A DNA stretch of 64,000 nt from JAIOQJ01 sp963718635. Its GTDB lineage: Bacteria > Planctomycetota > Planctomycetia > Gemmatales > Gemmataceae. Position numbers and translations under genes: made by a program. The DNA is taken from the NCBI GenBank assembly GCA_963718635.1, contig OY970367.1, positions 5,580,001 through 5,644,000 of the forward strand, in the 5' to 3' direction. A model generated the notes under the pieces. The model saw only the letters and a program-made list of their open reading frames with translations. It had not been told where the DNA came from and searched no databases. Positions 29,840 to 38,192 of the stretch are shown in pieces (position 1 is the first letter of the stretch; each line of letters starts with the position of its first letter).

Positions 29840-30568
29840 TCATTCCTTGAGCATATCTGCAATATCGACGCACGGGTCAATGAGTGCCGCATGGCCTGCG
29901 CGCCGGGTGATCAATTTCGCCAAAGGCAGGCGGCTCGCTAACAGTCGGCCGGCGCAGGGCGGCACCACACGGTCGTCGGTGGAGACGAACACGATTGCCG
30001 GAACACGGATGGCCGAAAGGTAGGACCTCAGATCGAGGCCGGCGATCATCCGCAGCCGCCGGCCGTAAGCGCGGAGCGGGACATCGGCGGTCAGGTCCCA
30101 CCACGCTTGCCGCTCGTCTGCTGGAACTCGCGCTCCGAAAACGATACGGCCGCGGATGTTTCGGCCATGTTTCGATGCTGGGCGGTTGGGCGCAAAACGG
30201 CCGAACAATGCAAGCAAGCGGATCAACGGTTGACGCGGATACCACGCAAAGGTGTTGACCAAAATGAGCCGATGCACCAAGTGAGGGTATCGCATGGCCA
30301 ACGTTAAAGCGACGGCGCCGCCGAACGATTCGGCCAAGACACAGCCGCCCTCTCGAAGCTGCGCGGCCGCAGCATCGGCCAATTCCTCATACGTCTGCGG
30401 CTTATCCTGTGGATACTTGACGCAGCGGACTTCGTAGGCTGCAAACAACCTTGGCTGTCGATGCAACAGCCGACCCGTGCCATCGATTCCCGGCAAATAG
30501 ACAAGGCGCGGACGCATCTTTGCTTGATGGGCGCCAATAGTTGTTGCTATCGATAGTAAGGAATTCAT
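29840..30568 (-). CDS. Alpha/beta-hydrolase-fold protein
   Basis: The protein of about 242 residues has the fold's ordered elements: a VYLPGIDGTG loop forming the oxyanion region, a nucleophile elbow in VLAESFGGAVAL (Ser), a late acidic residue in VSTDDRVVPP and the catalytic His in AGHAALID. There is a small cap between. It is probably a cytosolic esterase or thioesterase-like enzyme; the substrate is not predictable. ATG 30568 (MNSLLSIATT) is taken as the start. A shorter form from MRPRLVYLPG is also possible. Confidence 0.8.
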   Translation of the reverse strand: MNSLLSIATTIGAHQAKMRPRLVYLPGIDGTGRLLHRQPRLFAAYEVRCVKYPQDKPQTYEELADAAAAQLREGGCVLAESFGGAVALTLAMRYPHLVHRLILVNTFAWYPRQPLIRLLALFGRFAPNRPASKHGRNIRGRIVFGARVPADERQAWWDLTADVPLRAYGRRLRMIAGLDLRSYLSAIRVPAIVFVSTDDRVVPPCAGRLLASRLPLAKLITRRAGHAALIDPCVDIADMLKE

Positions 30569-30860
30569 ACGGCTAACAATGATAGCAGACGGCGATTGGC
30601 GAGACGGGTATGCGATTGGACTTGGATTCAAAACTTTACCAGTCGAAGAGCGGTTGCTCCCCGCACCAGTCGTCTTACAACAGTCGGTTTGGCACAGTAT
30701 ACAGCAAGCGATGAAATGTTAAAAGAATGTCAGATGGCTGCTAAAGATGGACTCAAAGTGAGTGCTTGCAAATGGGAAGACCCGTGCAGCGAGGGGGATG
30801 AAAACCTCTGGCGCCCAGATGAGGGATACCAGAGGTCTACCAAAGACAACGGGCCTGATC

Positions 30861-31310
30861 TTATTCGCCTTTCACCTCGATCTTCTTCCACCGAGCCGGC
30901 TCGGCCTTCGGGAAGCGGAGTTCGAGTACGCCGTTGCGATACTTCGCTTCGACCTTGTTCGGATCGACCAAGCTCGGCAATGGCACTTGCCGTTTGAAGC
31001 TGCGCTGTGTCCGGGACTCTTCCCCGACGGTGACAACGTGTTCGGCGCTCACTGTCACGCCGTCATCACTGGCCTGAATGTCAAACTCATTGGCCTCGAA
31101 GCCAGGAGCGTCGAGCGAAACGACGATCTCCTTTTCGTCTTCACGCAAATCGATCCCCCAAGCATTTCCCGCTTGGTTGGAATAGTTGCTGACGTAGCCA
31201 TCGAACAGGCGATCGAAGACATCGTCGAAACGGCGGAACAGTTCAATCGGGCGGGCTTGGGGAACAACACCGTTATTACGTTCTTTGGTCCAGGGCATGA
31301 TCGTCAACAT
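30861..31310 (-). CDS. Hsp20/alpha-crystallin small heat-shock protein
   Basis: The 149-residue protein has a short N-terminal arm (IELFRRFDDVFDRLFDGYVS), the alpha-crystallin domain (AWGIDLREDEKEIVVSLDAP through VPLPSLVDPNKVEAKYRNGV) and the conserved GVLELRFPK end. It forms oligomers that hold unfolding proteins in solution for ATP-dependent chaperones. The start at 31310 is set by an AGGAG site 7-11 bases upstream; the frame stays open to 31553 without such a site. It is a single gene. Confidence 0.93.
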   Translation of the reverse strand: MLTIMPWTKERNNGVVPQARPIELFRRFDDVFDRLFDGYVSNYSNQAGNAWGIDLREDEKEIVVSLDAPGFEANEFDIQASDDGVTVSAEHVVTVGEESRTQRSFKRQVPLPSLVDPNKVEAKYRNGVLELRFPKAEPARWKKIEVKGE

Positions 31311-31696
31311 AATTGTTTCTCCTGTGGAAAGAAGAAGGAAATTAACCGTTGGAAGGGGTTTTGCAAGAGGTGTGCCAAACGATGAGATATTGGTAGGCCG
31401 GTGTCGTAAGTCGTTGATTTGCAACAAATAGAGTCGAGTGCGCACGTGATTGATCACAAGTGTTGTTCGCAAACTAGCTGTCAAATTGACAATTAATTCT
31501 GTAAAGTTGTCAGTGTTCGTCTCGCAGCCTGATCGGGCCGAAGTCAGGCCCAATCGGACGAAGTCCTATAAACAAAACCGCACCATAGTACATAGCAAGC
31601 TGGCCCGCCACCCTTTCATTTGGCATAATGCATCAAGATGCTTGCTCTCGAATGCTTTGGCTTGGAATCAACGCTTGATTGTTAGGAGAACCAAAG
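31311..31696. promoter_or_regulatory. Intergenic control region between hsp20 and the HEPN pair
   Basis: This 386-base divergent region is AT-richer than its surroundings. It holds a near-perfect palindrome TGTCAAATTGACA at 31481-31493, which read on the minus strand also gives TTGACA. That could serve as a -35 or operator for hsp20, but no good -10 follows at the right spacing. No CIRCE element was seen. I do not support a gene here. Confidence 0.35.
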
Positions 31697-32017
31697 ATGG
31701 CCGTCTCTACACCGCTTGAACTCGCAGTGCCCGAAGATGTGCTGGCCGAAGTGAAGCGCAAATCGGCGGAAGCCGAAGTCGAAAGTTTTCAGGAATGCAT
31801 TATGGATTTCTTTCCAGACGCGATAGCGTGCGAAATCTACCTGATGGAGGATCCTGACGAAGACGATCGGAACTGGGTGGTATTTCGGCTCACGATTCCC
31901 GACTCGATCGTTTTGCATGAAGTTCAGCGGAGAAAGCAAGAATTCTATGACGCCCTGATCCAAAGCCGTCCGCATGTTGCATGGCCGATCTGTTCGCTGC
32001 TCATTCGTTTCGCATAG
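31697..32017 (+). CDS. Hypothetical acidic protein, partner of the HEPN gene
   Basis: The 106-residue protein starts at 31697 after a clear AGGAG (31684-31688). It has an N-terminal helix (PEDVLAEVKRKSAEAEVESF), an acidic loop (EDPDEDDRNW) within beta-like sequence (AIACEIYL, VVFRLTIPDS) and a C-terminal helix (VLHEVQRRKQEFYDALIQSR). There is no membrane segment. It ends 8 bases before the HEPN start, so the two are translated together. Small acidic proteins beside HEPN proteins are often antitoxins, but I recognise no antitoxin family and it lacks a nucleotidyltransferase motif. Confidence 0.75.
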   Translation: MAVSTPLELAVPEDVLAEVKRKSAEAEVESFQECIMDFFPDAIACEIYLMEDPDEDDRNWVVFRLTIPDSIVLHEVQRRKQEFYDALIQSRPHVAWPICSLLIRFA

Positions 32018-32025
32018 GAGGAATA

Positions 32026-32454
32026 ATGCTCGCGCAGGACTTTCTGGCTTGTGCTAGGCGATACGCCAGCGCCTCATCCGAGGGCGACTGGCGATCTGCG
32101 ATTAGTCGTGCGTACTACGCGATTTTCCATCATTTCAGAGAATGGTTTCGCTTGCGCGGCCTCAAAATCGGCAATGGAGCACAGGCGCATTCAAATCTGC
32201 ATTTCGGCTTGGCAAACTGCGGCATACTGGGCACTCAACAAGTAGCCCAAAAAATTGATCATCTACGGAGCGATCGAATCAATGCGGATTACGATCTGTG
32301 GAGGGTAATCGACTCGCAATCCGCGCTATCTGCAGTGAATGACGCCAATGCCATTCTCACCGATTTTCAACTGCTCCTGCAAACCACCCCTCCCCAACAG
32401 ATCGCCGATGGCGCCAAGAATTATCTAATATCAATCGGTCGAATCACGCCTTAA
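32026..32454 (+). CDS. HEPN-domain protein (putative toxin or RNA-binding partner)
   Basis: The 142-residue all-helical protein starts at 32026 with AGGAGGA at 32016-32022. It has the HEPN signature SRAYYAIFHHFREWFRLRG (about residues 25-43), whose R-x6-H spacing fits the HEPN pattern, and a second helix pair around QKIDHLRSDRINADYDL. HEPN proteins are RNases or RNA-binding units, often paired with a nucleotidyltransferase or another antitoxin. Here the partner is the unrecognised acidic protein just upstream. A toxin-antitoxin role is inferred from size, pairing and surrounding TA genes. Confidence 0.78.
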   Translation: MLAQDFLACARRYASASSEGDWRSAISRAYYAIFHHFREWFRLRGLKIGNGAQAHSNLHFGLANCGILGTQQVAQKIDHLRSDRINADYDLWRVIDSQSALSAVNDANAILTDFQLLLQTTPPQQIADGAKNYLISIGRITP

Positions 32455-32468
32455 ATTTGGATCGCACA

Positions 32469-33906
32469 ATGAATTATTCCTCTAAAGCATTAGCCCACCA
32501 AACGCGCCGTCATTTCCTCGCGATGGCGGCCTGGGGCTCGGTTCGCTTGCGCTAACATCGCTGCTGAATGACCGCTTATTCGCGAATGAAGAGAACCCGC
32601 TGGCGCCGAAGCAGCCGCACTTTCCGGCGAAGGCCAAGAGCGTTATCTACCTGCATATGGCGGGCGCGCCATCGGTGTTGGATCTGTTCGACCACAAGCC
32701 GAAATTGAATGAACTAAGCGGGCAGCCGTGCCCGGAATCGTTTTATAAGGGTCAACAGTTTGCCTTCATCAAAGGTGTGCCGAAGCTGCTCGGCTCGCCG
32801 CATCGGTTCGCCAAGCACGGCCAAAGCGGGCAAGAGATGTCCGAAATCTTGCCGCATCTGGCAAGCGTGGCTGATGACATCGCAGTAGTCCGTTCGCTCT
32901 ATACGGACCAGTTCAATCATGCGCCGGCGCAGCTCATGTTGCAGACCGGTTCGCCCCGTCTTGGCAGGCCGGGCATGGGCGCTTGGGCATCCTACGGGCT
33001 TGGTACGGAGAATAAGAACCTGCCGAGCTTCGTTGTTCTCGTGTCGAGTCCGGTCGCTCCCGATGGCGGCTCTTCGCTTTGGGGCAGCGGCTTTCTGCCG
33101 ACCGTACACCAGGGAGTGCAGCTTCGATCGCAGGGTGAGCCGGTGTTGTTCTTGAACAACCCGGACGGAATGTCGGCCGAGCAGCGCCGACATTCACTCG
33201 ATACGTTGAACGCCCTAAACGGTATGCATTTGAATCAAGTCGGTGACCCCGAAATCGCGACGCGCATTCATCAGTTCGAAATGGCTTACAAGATGCAGAC
33301 GAGCGTGCCGACCGTGATGGATATTTGCGCGAATCGCCGAAGGTATTGGACATGTATGGCGCCAAGCCCGGCCAACGCTCCTATGCCAACAATTGCTTGC
33401 TGGCGCGCCGCTTGGTGGAAAGCGGGGTGCGCTTTGTGCAACTCTATCACTGGGGCTGGGACCATCATGGCGATGGCAAGAACAACGACATTCGCTACGG
33501 ATTAGTCGATCGCTGCAAAGAGACTGACCGGGCTAACGCCGCCCTGATCACAGACCTGAAACGGCTGGGATTGCTCGATTCAACCTTGATTGTCTGGGGC
33601 GGCGAATTCGGCCGTACGCCGATGAACGAAGAACGCAACGGCTCGAAATGGCTGGGGCGCGATCATAATCAAACCGCCTTCACCATCTGGATGGCGGGGG
33701 GCGGCGTGAAGGCAGGCCTAAGCCTCGGCGCAACCGACGAAATCGGCTACCACGCTGTTGAGGATCGCGTTCACATTCACGATCTCCAGGCGACGATTCT
33801 GCACCTGCTGGGGCTGAATCACGAAAAGCTCACTTACCGCTTCCAAGGACGCGATTATCGGCTGACGGATGTGCATGGAAATGTAGTGAGGAAGCTACTT
33901 GCGTAA
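32469..33906 (+). CDS. DUF1501 protein, two frameshifts
   Basis: DUF1501 proteins are exported sulfatase/alkaline-phosphatase-fold proteins abundant in planctomycetes. The start at 32469 gives a twin-arginine-like HQTRRHFLAM. After a missing base near 32528 the sequence continues as GLGSLALTSLLND, then KSVIYLHMAGAPSVLDLFDHK. A second change near 33325 leads to ESPKVLDMYGAKPG, WGWDHHGDG, LIVWGGEFGRTPM, GRDHNQTAFTIWMAGGGVKAG and a typical VHIHDLQATILHLLGL ending. The usual DUF1549/1553 partner is absent; the upstream neighbour is the HEPN pair and the downstream one a putative metallopeptidase. Confidence 0.87.
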
Positions 33907-33928
33907 CGCGATGTGAATGCGAGAAAGT

Positions 33929-34854
33929 ATGTTGACTCCGAGATGGTTCTTTTCATTAATTATTGTCTTCGTCATCGTATGCGCGAAAGCACATGCCGAC
34001 CCCGAGATCGATGCGCTCAAGGCTCGCATCACTCAGTTAGAGGCCGAGGTCAAGACACTGCGCGAACGATTGGATCGACAGGAAGATGCGAAGAAGCCAG
34101 TCAGCAAGCAGCAACGACCACTTAAAATTTTTGTCATTGAGGGCGGCTGGGGCAGCGCCGGAGTGGCAGACATCGAAGCTGTTTGCCGTTCGGCTGCGGT
34201 CGAACTAACTTGCTATCTCCCCGAGCGTGATTTTGACCCGATTTCAATTCGCCACGATGCGAAGCAAGGCCCAATCGTGATCTACGGCACAGGCGCCGAT
34301 GGCGAGTGCCGCGTGTTGCTAAATGTCGAAGGCACGTACTGGTCGCAATTCAGTTATCAGTTCGGCCACGAAATGTGTCATATCCTCTGCAACTATCGCG
34401 ATGGCAACAAAGCTAATTTGTGGTTTGAAGAATCGTTGTGCGAAACGGCATCGCTCTTCGTGCTTCGGCAAATGGCTCAGACCTGGAAAACAAAGCCGCC
34501 CTATGCCAACTGGAAATCGTATGCGGAAAAACTCCAAGAATATGCCGAAAATCGCCTGAAGGAAACGGAAAAACTCGGTGACAGCACCTTTGCTCAATGG
34601 CATCAACGCAATGAGCCGGATCTGCACAAGACTGGGGTGAACCGGGCCAAGAATCAAGTGGTGGCGCGATGCTACTCCCATTATTGGAGAAAAATCCAAA
34701 GAACTGGCGTGCTATCAGCTACCTCAATCAATGGGATGCAAAAAGAGAACTCAGCTTTGCCGAGTATCTATCCGATTGGCACGACCGAGTTCCAGACGAC
34801 CTCAAGCCATTCGTAGCTGAAGTAGCGAGTCTATTCGATTTGAAATTGAAGTGA
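33929..34854 (+). CDS. Putative secreted zinc metallopeptidase (HExxH), one frameshift
   Basis: The protein of about 308 residues has a signal peptide (RWFFSLIIVFVIVCAKAHA) and a short coiled coil (IDALKARITQLEAEVKTLRE). The body holds a gluzincin-like site: HEMCH (in FGHEMCHILCNY), with a glutamate-rich helix about 17 residues later (WFEESLCETASLFVLRQM) that can supply the third ligand. The frame changes by one base near 34666 and ends with LSFAEYLSDWHDRVPDDLKP. It follows the DUF1501 gene by 22 bases and may be co-transcribed. The start could also be ATG 33917. I recognise no named family. Confidence 0.7.
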
Positions 34855-34894
34855 GAATGTTTGGGTACTCGAAATTTGCCTATAAGCTTCAATC

Positions 34895-35122
34895 ATGGAC
34901 TACAAGCATCTGATTACCACCGAGCCTGATATACGAAGCGGTCAGGCATGCATTCGCGGTTTGCGCATGACCGTACAGGATGTGCTGGAATACTTGGCTT
35001 CTGAAATGTCGGTCAAAGAAATCCTGGCTGATTTTCTCGATCTGACGATGGAAGACATCCGAGCGTGTCTGGCGTTCGTTGCGAAGCGCGAGCGGCGTAT
35101 ACGCATGTTACCAGCCACATAA
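34895..35122 (+). CDS. DUF433 antitoxin-like protein
   Basis: The 75-residue protein has the family pattern ITTEPDIRSGQACIRGLRMT, then VQDVLEYLASEMSVKEILADFLDLTMEDIRACLAF. DUF433 proteins neutralise DUF5615 toxins, whose gene normally follows directly. Here it is instead followed after about 60 bases by hicB. The toxin may have been lost, or this copy may serve another role. Confidence 0.82.
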   Translation: MDYKHLITTEPDIRSGQACIRGLRMTVQDVLEYLASEMSVKEILADFLDLTMEDIRACLAFVAKRERRIRMLPAT

Positions 35123-35184
35123 AAATTTGTTCGACCGATTTCATCGGCACGCGTCGCCCAACGCAACTGAGCGAGAAACAGGTT

Positions 35185-35418
35185 ATGCAAATTGAACTTA
35201 CCGCGATCTATGAGCCCCAACCGGACGGCTGGATCGCCGCCAGCATCGCGGAAATTCCGGGTGTGCTCACCCAGGGCAGGACAATGGAAGAAGCGCGCGA
35301 AATGCTCGCCGACGCCTTGACTCAAATCATTGAGTGCAATCGGGAAATCCGGAAGTCGGACGCACAGGGGGACGCGATCATCGAATGCTTCGAAGTTCCG
35401 GTTGGAGCAGGTTTATGA
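35185..35418 (+). CDS. hicB: HicB-type antitoxin
   Basis: The 77-residue protein has the HicB partial RNase-H fold: QIELTAIYEPQPDGWIAASI, then EIPGVLTQGRTMEEAREMLADALTQII. It should bind and block the HicA mRNA interferase. The start at 35185 follows a purine-rich GAGAAACAGG stretch. Its stop overlaps the hicA start as ATGA (35415-35418), the usual coupled order in this subtype. There is no added DNA-binding domain at the C-terminus. Confidence 0.87.
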   Translation: MQIELTAIYEPQPDGWIAASIAEIPGVLTQGRTMEEAREMLADALTQIIECNREIRKSDAQGDAIIECFEVPVGAGL

Positions 35419-35584
35419 AGCAGGATTTGATCCGGCACTTAGATGCCTTAAACGGGATGACCGTAAGCACACAGTCTATTGGAATCCAGCAACCGGAGCG
35501 ACCGCACCGGTTCCACGGCACCAGGAAGTTAACAACCATACCGCTCGAGGTATTTGCCGCCAACTTGGCATACCTTCGATTTGA
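35415..35584 (+). pseudogene. hicA: HicA mRNA interferase, frame-disrupted and shortened
   Basis: The start (MKQDLIRHLDAL) is in one frame, while the rest of the toxin (KHTVYWNPATGATAPVPRHQ through NTARGICRQLGIPS-like end) is in another. The junction lies near 35440-35455. Even after a frame change the protein is about four or five residues shorter than usual between the first helix and the KHT motif, so a small real deletion is likely. The catalytic His region, normally SxKH, remains as DRKHT. With an intact hicB beside it, the toxin may be dead. A clustered read error remains possible. Confidence 0.75.
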
Positions 35585-35656
35585 CGGAAATGGGATAGAC
35601 ATCTGACTCTTCCTTGATAAATCCCTTCATTAACCGACCATCGCTAACAGTGGGCT

Positions 35657-35974
35657 TTAAGGCAACGTAAGTTCCACATAGCCACCAGTTGTCAACGCCT
35701 CAATGGCCGACACGATCAGCGGCAAGTGATTTTGCAACCTCGGCCAACTGGCGAATGGCAGCACCAATATGGCCAGGCGTCGCCCGGCAAAATTCTGCTG
35801 ATATCGCAGATTCTGATCGGTTGTCACAAACACGTCGAATAGCGGTTCGGCCGCTTGCAGGAGAGCGCCGTTCTTCAGAGTGGACCAGCCCATTTCGAAG
35901 GCGGTGAAAACGTCGTGCGCCGTCAAGGCTTTTCGTAACGGAGCAGGTGTGCCTTGGTCAAACAGAATGCGCAT
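35657..35974 (-). CDS. DUF5615-family PIN-like toxin
   Basis: The 105-residue protein has MRILFDQGTPAPLRKALTAH at the start (early Asp of the PIN-like site), then DVFTAFEMGWSTLKNGALLQ and a second acidic centre in FDVFVTTDQNLRYQQNF. This is the standard Mut7-C/DUF5615 toxin pattern, predicted to cleave RNA. ATG 35974 follows an AGAAGGGG site. It lies just downstream of the DUF433 gene with a 14-base gap and forms a complete antitoxin-toxin pair with it. Confidence 0.87.
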   Translation of the reverse strand: MRILFDQGTPAPLRKALTAHDVFTAFEMGWSTLKNGALLQAAEPLFDVFVTTDQNLRYQQNFAGRRLAILVLPFASWPRLQNHLPLIVSAIEALTTGGYVELTLP

Positions 35975-35988
35975 AGTGCTGCCCCTTC

Positions 35989-36207
35989 TCAAGTCGTGAC
36001 AAGACTCTGCTCGGCAAAATCAAGTACGGCCATAACCTGGTCGCTACGGACCCCTGGAAACCATTCCAAGAATTCAGTTACGGTAGCGCCATCTTCCAGG
36101 TTCTCAAACAGCGCCCTCACGGGTACACGCGTGCCGCAAAATAGCCAGACACCGCTTACTTTCTCCGGCGAGCATTCGATCACTGGACACTGATTCCAGT
36201 CAAGCAT
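35989..36207 (-). CDS. DUF433 antitoxin of the DUF5615 pair
   Basis: The 72-residue protein shows CPVIECSPEKVSGVWLFCGT, RVPVRALFENLEDGATVTEF and LEWFPGVRSDQVMAVLDFAE, the classic DUF433 pattern. It is first in the two-gene unit, as expected for an antitoxin, and its predicted HTH-like fold could also repress the unit. The upstream 165 bases up to the permease gene must hold its promoter. It is the only one of the three DUF433 genes here that still has its partner. Confidence 0.87.
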   Translation of the reverse strand: MLDWNQCPVIECSPEKVSGVWLFCGTRVPVRALFENLEDGATVTEFLEWFPGVRSDQVMAVLDFAEQSLVTT

Positions 36208-36372
36208 GATTGTTCAACGCCTCCGCCAAGTGCCATACGATTCCGGCTCCACTGGCCTGATGGAATTCTATCTTACTTGTTGGATGCCCCCTGAGCTAGT
36301 CGTCAGCGAGCTCAAACGCGACCGGCTCCTAGCGGCTCGCCTATTGGATTCGGTTCAGCTACACTCTTCCTC

Positions 36373-37878
36373 ATGAACTCGCAACCCAACGCCGCACCAG
36401 CCACTCAACTCCCCCGCATCCTCGGCCCATGGATCGCGACCGCCATTGTCGTCGGCACGGTCATCGGCTCGGGCGTGTTCAAAAAAGCGTCAACCGTGTC
36501 GGACAAAGTCCCCGACTTTGGCTTGGCCATGGCCGCCTGGGTGGGGGTGGGTCTGCTTACATTAATGGGCGCTTTGGCTCTGGCCGAGGTTGCCATTCTC
36601 CTGCCGCGTGCCGGTGGGAATTATGTGTTTTTGAGTGAAGCATATGGCCGCTGGGCGGGCTTTCTCTATGGTTGGGTCGAGTTCTGGATCATCCGCTGCG
36701 GAACCATTGCGGGCTTGGCGACCATCTTCAGCGAAGCGGTCCACGACATATTACGGCAAGCAAACGGCGGCAGCGGCGACGTGCTCTCCTTCTGGGCGCG
36801 CGTGAGCATGACGGCCACCATTATCGGCGTGCTTGCGGTCATCAACATGCGCGGCACGCGCTGGGCAGGCGGTCTCCAAGTGGTTATCACGGCCGTGAAA
36901 GTCACTTCGCTTATCCTCATTGCGCTGTTGCCCTTCATTGTGATCGCACTCGTCAATGAACCTCGCGCTCGGCCTACCACCGCCTATATAACCCCGGCAT
37001 GGCCCGGTGATTGGCTTGGCGTCAACTGGGGCGCGTTCGGCGCTGCCCTCGTTGGCATCTTCTTCGCCTACCACGGCTGGATGAACGTAGCCCCTGTCGC
37101 AGAAGAAATCAAGAACCCAAGCCGCAACCTGCCGTTGGCGTTCATTGCGGGCGTTTTCACGGTTATCGTTCTCTATGTCGGCGCTAACCTTGCCTATTAC
37201 TCCATTATCCCGCGCGCGGATTTGATAAAGCTCACTGATCGCACTGTAGTGGGCGAGTTCAGCTTCCGGCTGCTCGGTCCCGTCGGCCTTGTGCTGGCAT
37301 CGACGGCGGTGATGATATCCGTGTTTGGCGCTCTCAATGGAAATATGCTCGGCGGGCCAAGGCTGTTATTTGCCATGGGCCGAGATGGCCTGGCGCCACG
37401 GTCGTTAGCACGGCTGCACCCGGTTTATCAAACGCCGGCCCGCGCTGCCGCGATTTTAGCCGGCTGGTCGATTCTGCTCGTGCTTATCGTGGCAATGATG
37501 ACGCAAAATCGATTGCCGACTTTCGAACTTGGTTCGCTGAAGTTGGATGTTAACTTGCCCGAGAAGAAGCCGCCTTTCGACGTCGTCACTGATTTTGCCA
37601 TGTTCGGCGCCATCAGTTTTGAAACGTTGGCGGTTGCTTCGCTATTCGTTTTCCGGCGACGATTTCCCGTGGCTCAAGTTCAGTTGCCCTATCGCTGCCC
37701 GTTCTATCCGTGGTTGCCCGCCTTCTATGTCTTCGCTATGACCGCCGTGCTTATCAATATGTTTTTTGAGCACACCACGGAATCGTTGATCGGCGTCGGC
37801 TTCATCATCATCGGAATCCTGTTCTATGCGTTAGTGCTGCGCAAGCCCTCAGCCATCACGCCTCAATCTTCTTTATAG
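36373..37878 (+). CDS. APC-superfamily amino-acid permease
   Basis: The 501-residue inner-membrane transporter has about 12 transmembrane helices. The first carries the unwound helix motif VVGTVIGSGVFKKAS. It is followed by LPRAGGNYVFLSEAYGRWAGFLYGW, the substrate-loop signature of the APC family, and FFAYHGWMNVAPVAEEIKNP and NGNMLGGPRLLFAMGRDGL further on. It takes up or exchanges amino acids; the specific substrate is not predictable. It ends in a 23-base tail-to-tail overlap with the HEAT-repeat gene. Confidence 0.9.
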   Translation: MNSQPNAAPATQLPRILGPWIATAIVVGTVIGSGVFKKASTVSDKVPDFGLAMAAWVGVGLLTLMGALALAEVAILLPRAGGNYVFLSEAYGRWAGFLYGWVEFWIIRCGTIAGLATIFSEAVHDILRQANGGSGDVLSFWARVSMTATIIGVLAVINMRGTRWAGGLQVVITAVKVTSLILIALLPFIVIALVNEPRARPTTAYITPAWPGDWLGVNWGAFGAALVGIFFAYHGWMNVAPVAEEIKNPSRNLPLAFIAGVFTVIVLYVGANLAYYSIIPRADLIKLTDRTVVGEFSFRLLGPVGLVLASTAVMISVFGALNGNMLGGPRLLFAMGRDGLAPRSLARLHPVYQTPARAAAILAGWSILLVLIVAMMTQNRLPTFELGSLKLDVNLPEKKPPFDVVTDFAMFGAISFETLAVASLFVFRRRFPVAQVQLPYRCPFYPWLPAFYVFAMTAVLINMFFEHTTESLIGVGFIIIGILFYALVLRKPSAITPQSSL

Positions 37879-38191
37879 CAGCCGCTGCCGCTTTGCGGAC
37901 GCTTGGCTCGGCATCGTCCAAATGGGCTTTCAGAGCGGGGAGCGCTGGTTGCGCGGCGTGTCCGAAACCGCCGAGCGCTCGGGCGGCGTCACGCCGAACA
38001 ACAGAATCCTCATCGCTCAACGCCTCGATCAATGCGGCGACGGCGACTTTGCTCTCTTTAGGTCGGTCGCGAAGCGCACAGACCGCGTGAAGGCGCTCGA
38101 CCGGTTCGGGCGATTTCAGTTGTTCTTGCCAATACGATGTCGATTTGCCGCATCCCAGCGCAAACAACAATAGCAGGCTTAATAATCTCAT
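37856..38191 (-). CDS. HEAT-repeat lipoprotein
   Basis: The 111-residue protein has a lipoprotein signal (MRLLSLLLLFALGCGKS, lipobox LGC) and two or more HEAT-like repeats: VAVAALIEALSDEDSVVRRDAARALGG is followed by QPALPALKAHLDDAEPSVRK. HEAT repeats act as protein scaffolds. It is likely anchored in a membrane. It starts one base after the DUF1559 stop, so they form an operon, and overlaps the end of the permease gene on the other strand. Confidence 0.85.
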   Translation of the reverse strand: MRLLSLLLLFALGCGKSTSYWQEQLKSPEPVERLHAVCALRDRPKESKVAVAALIEALSDEDSVVRRDAARALGGFGHAAQPALPALKAHLDDAEPSVRKAAAAAIKKIEA

Positions 38192-38192
38192 G

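Noticed and set aside
30596..30997. 133-residue open frame on the + strand
   Set aside because: Its second half is antisense to hsp20 and the first half has no coding pattern.
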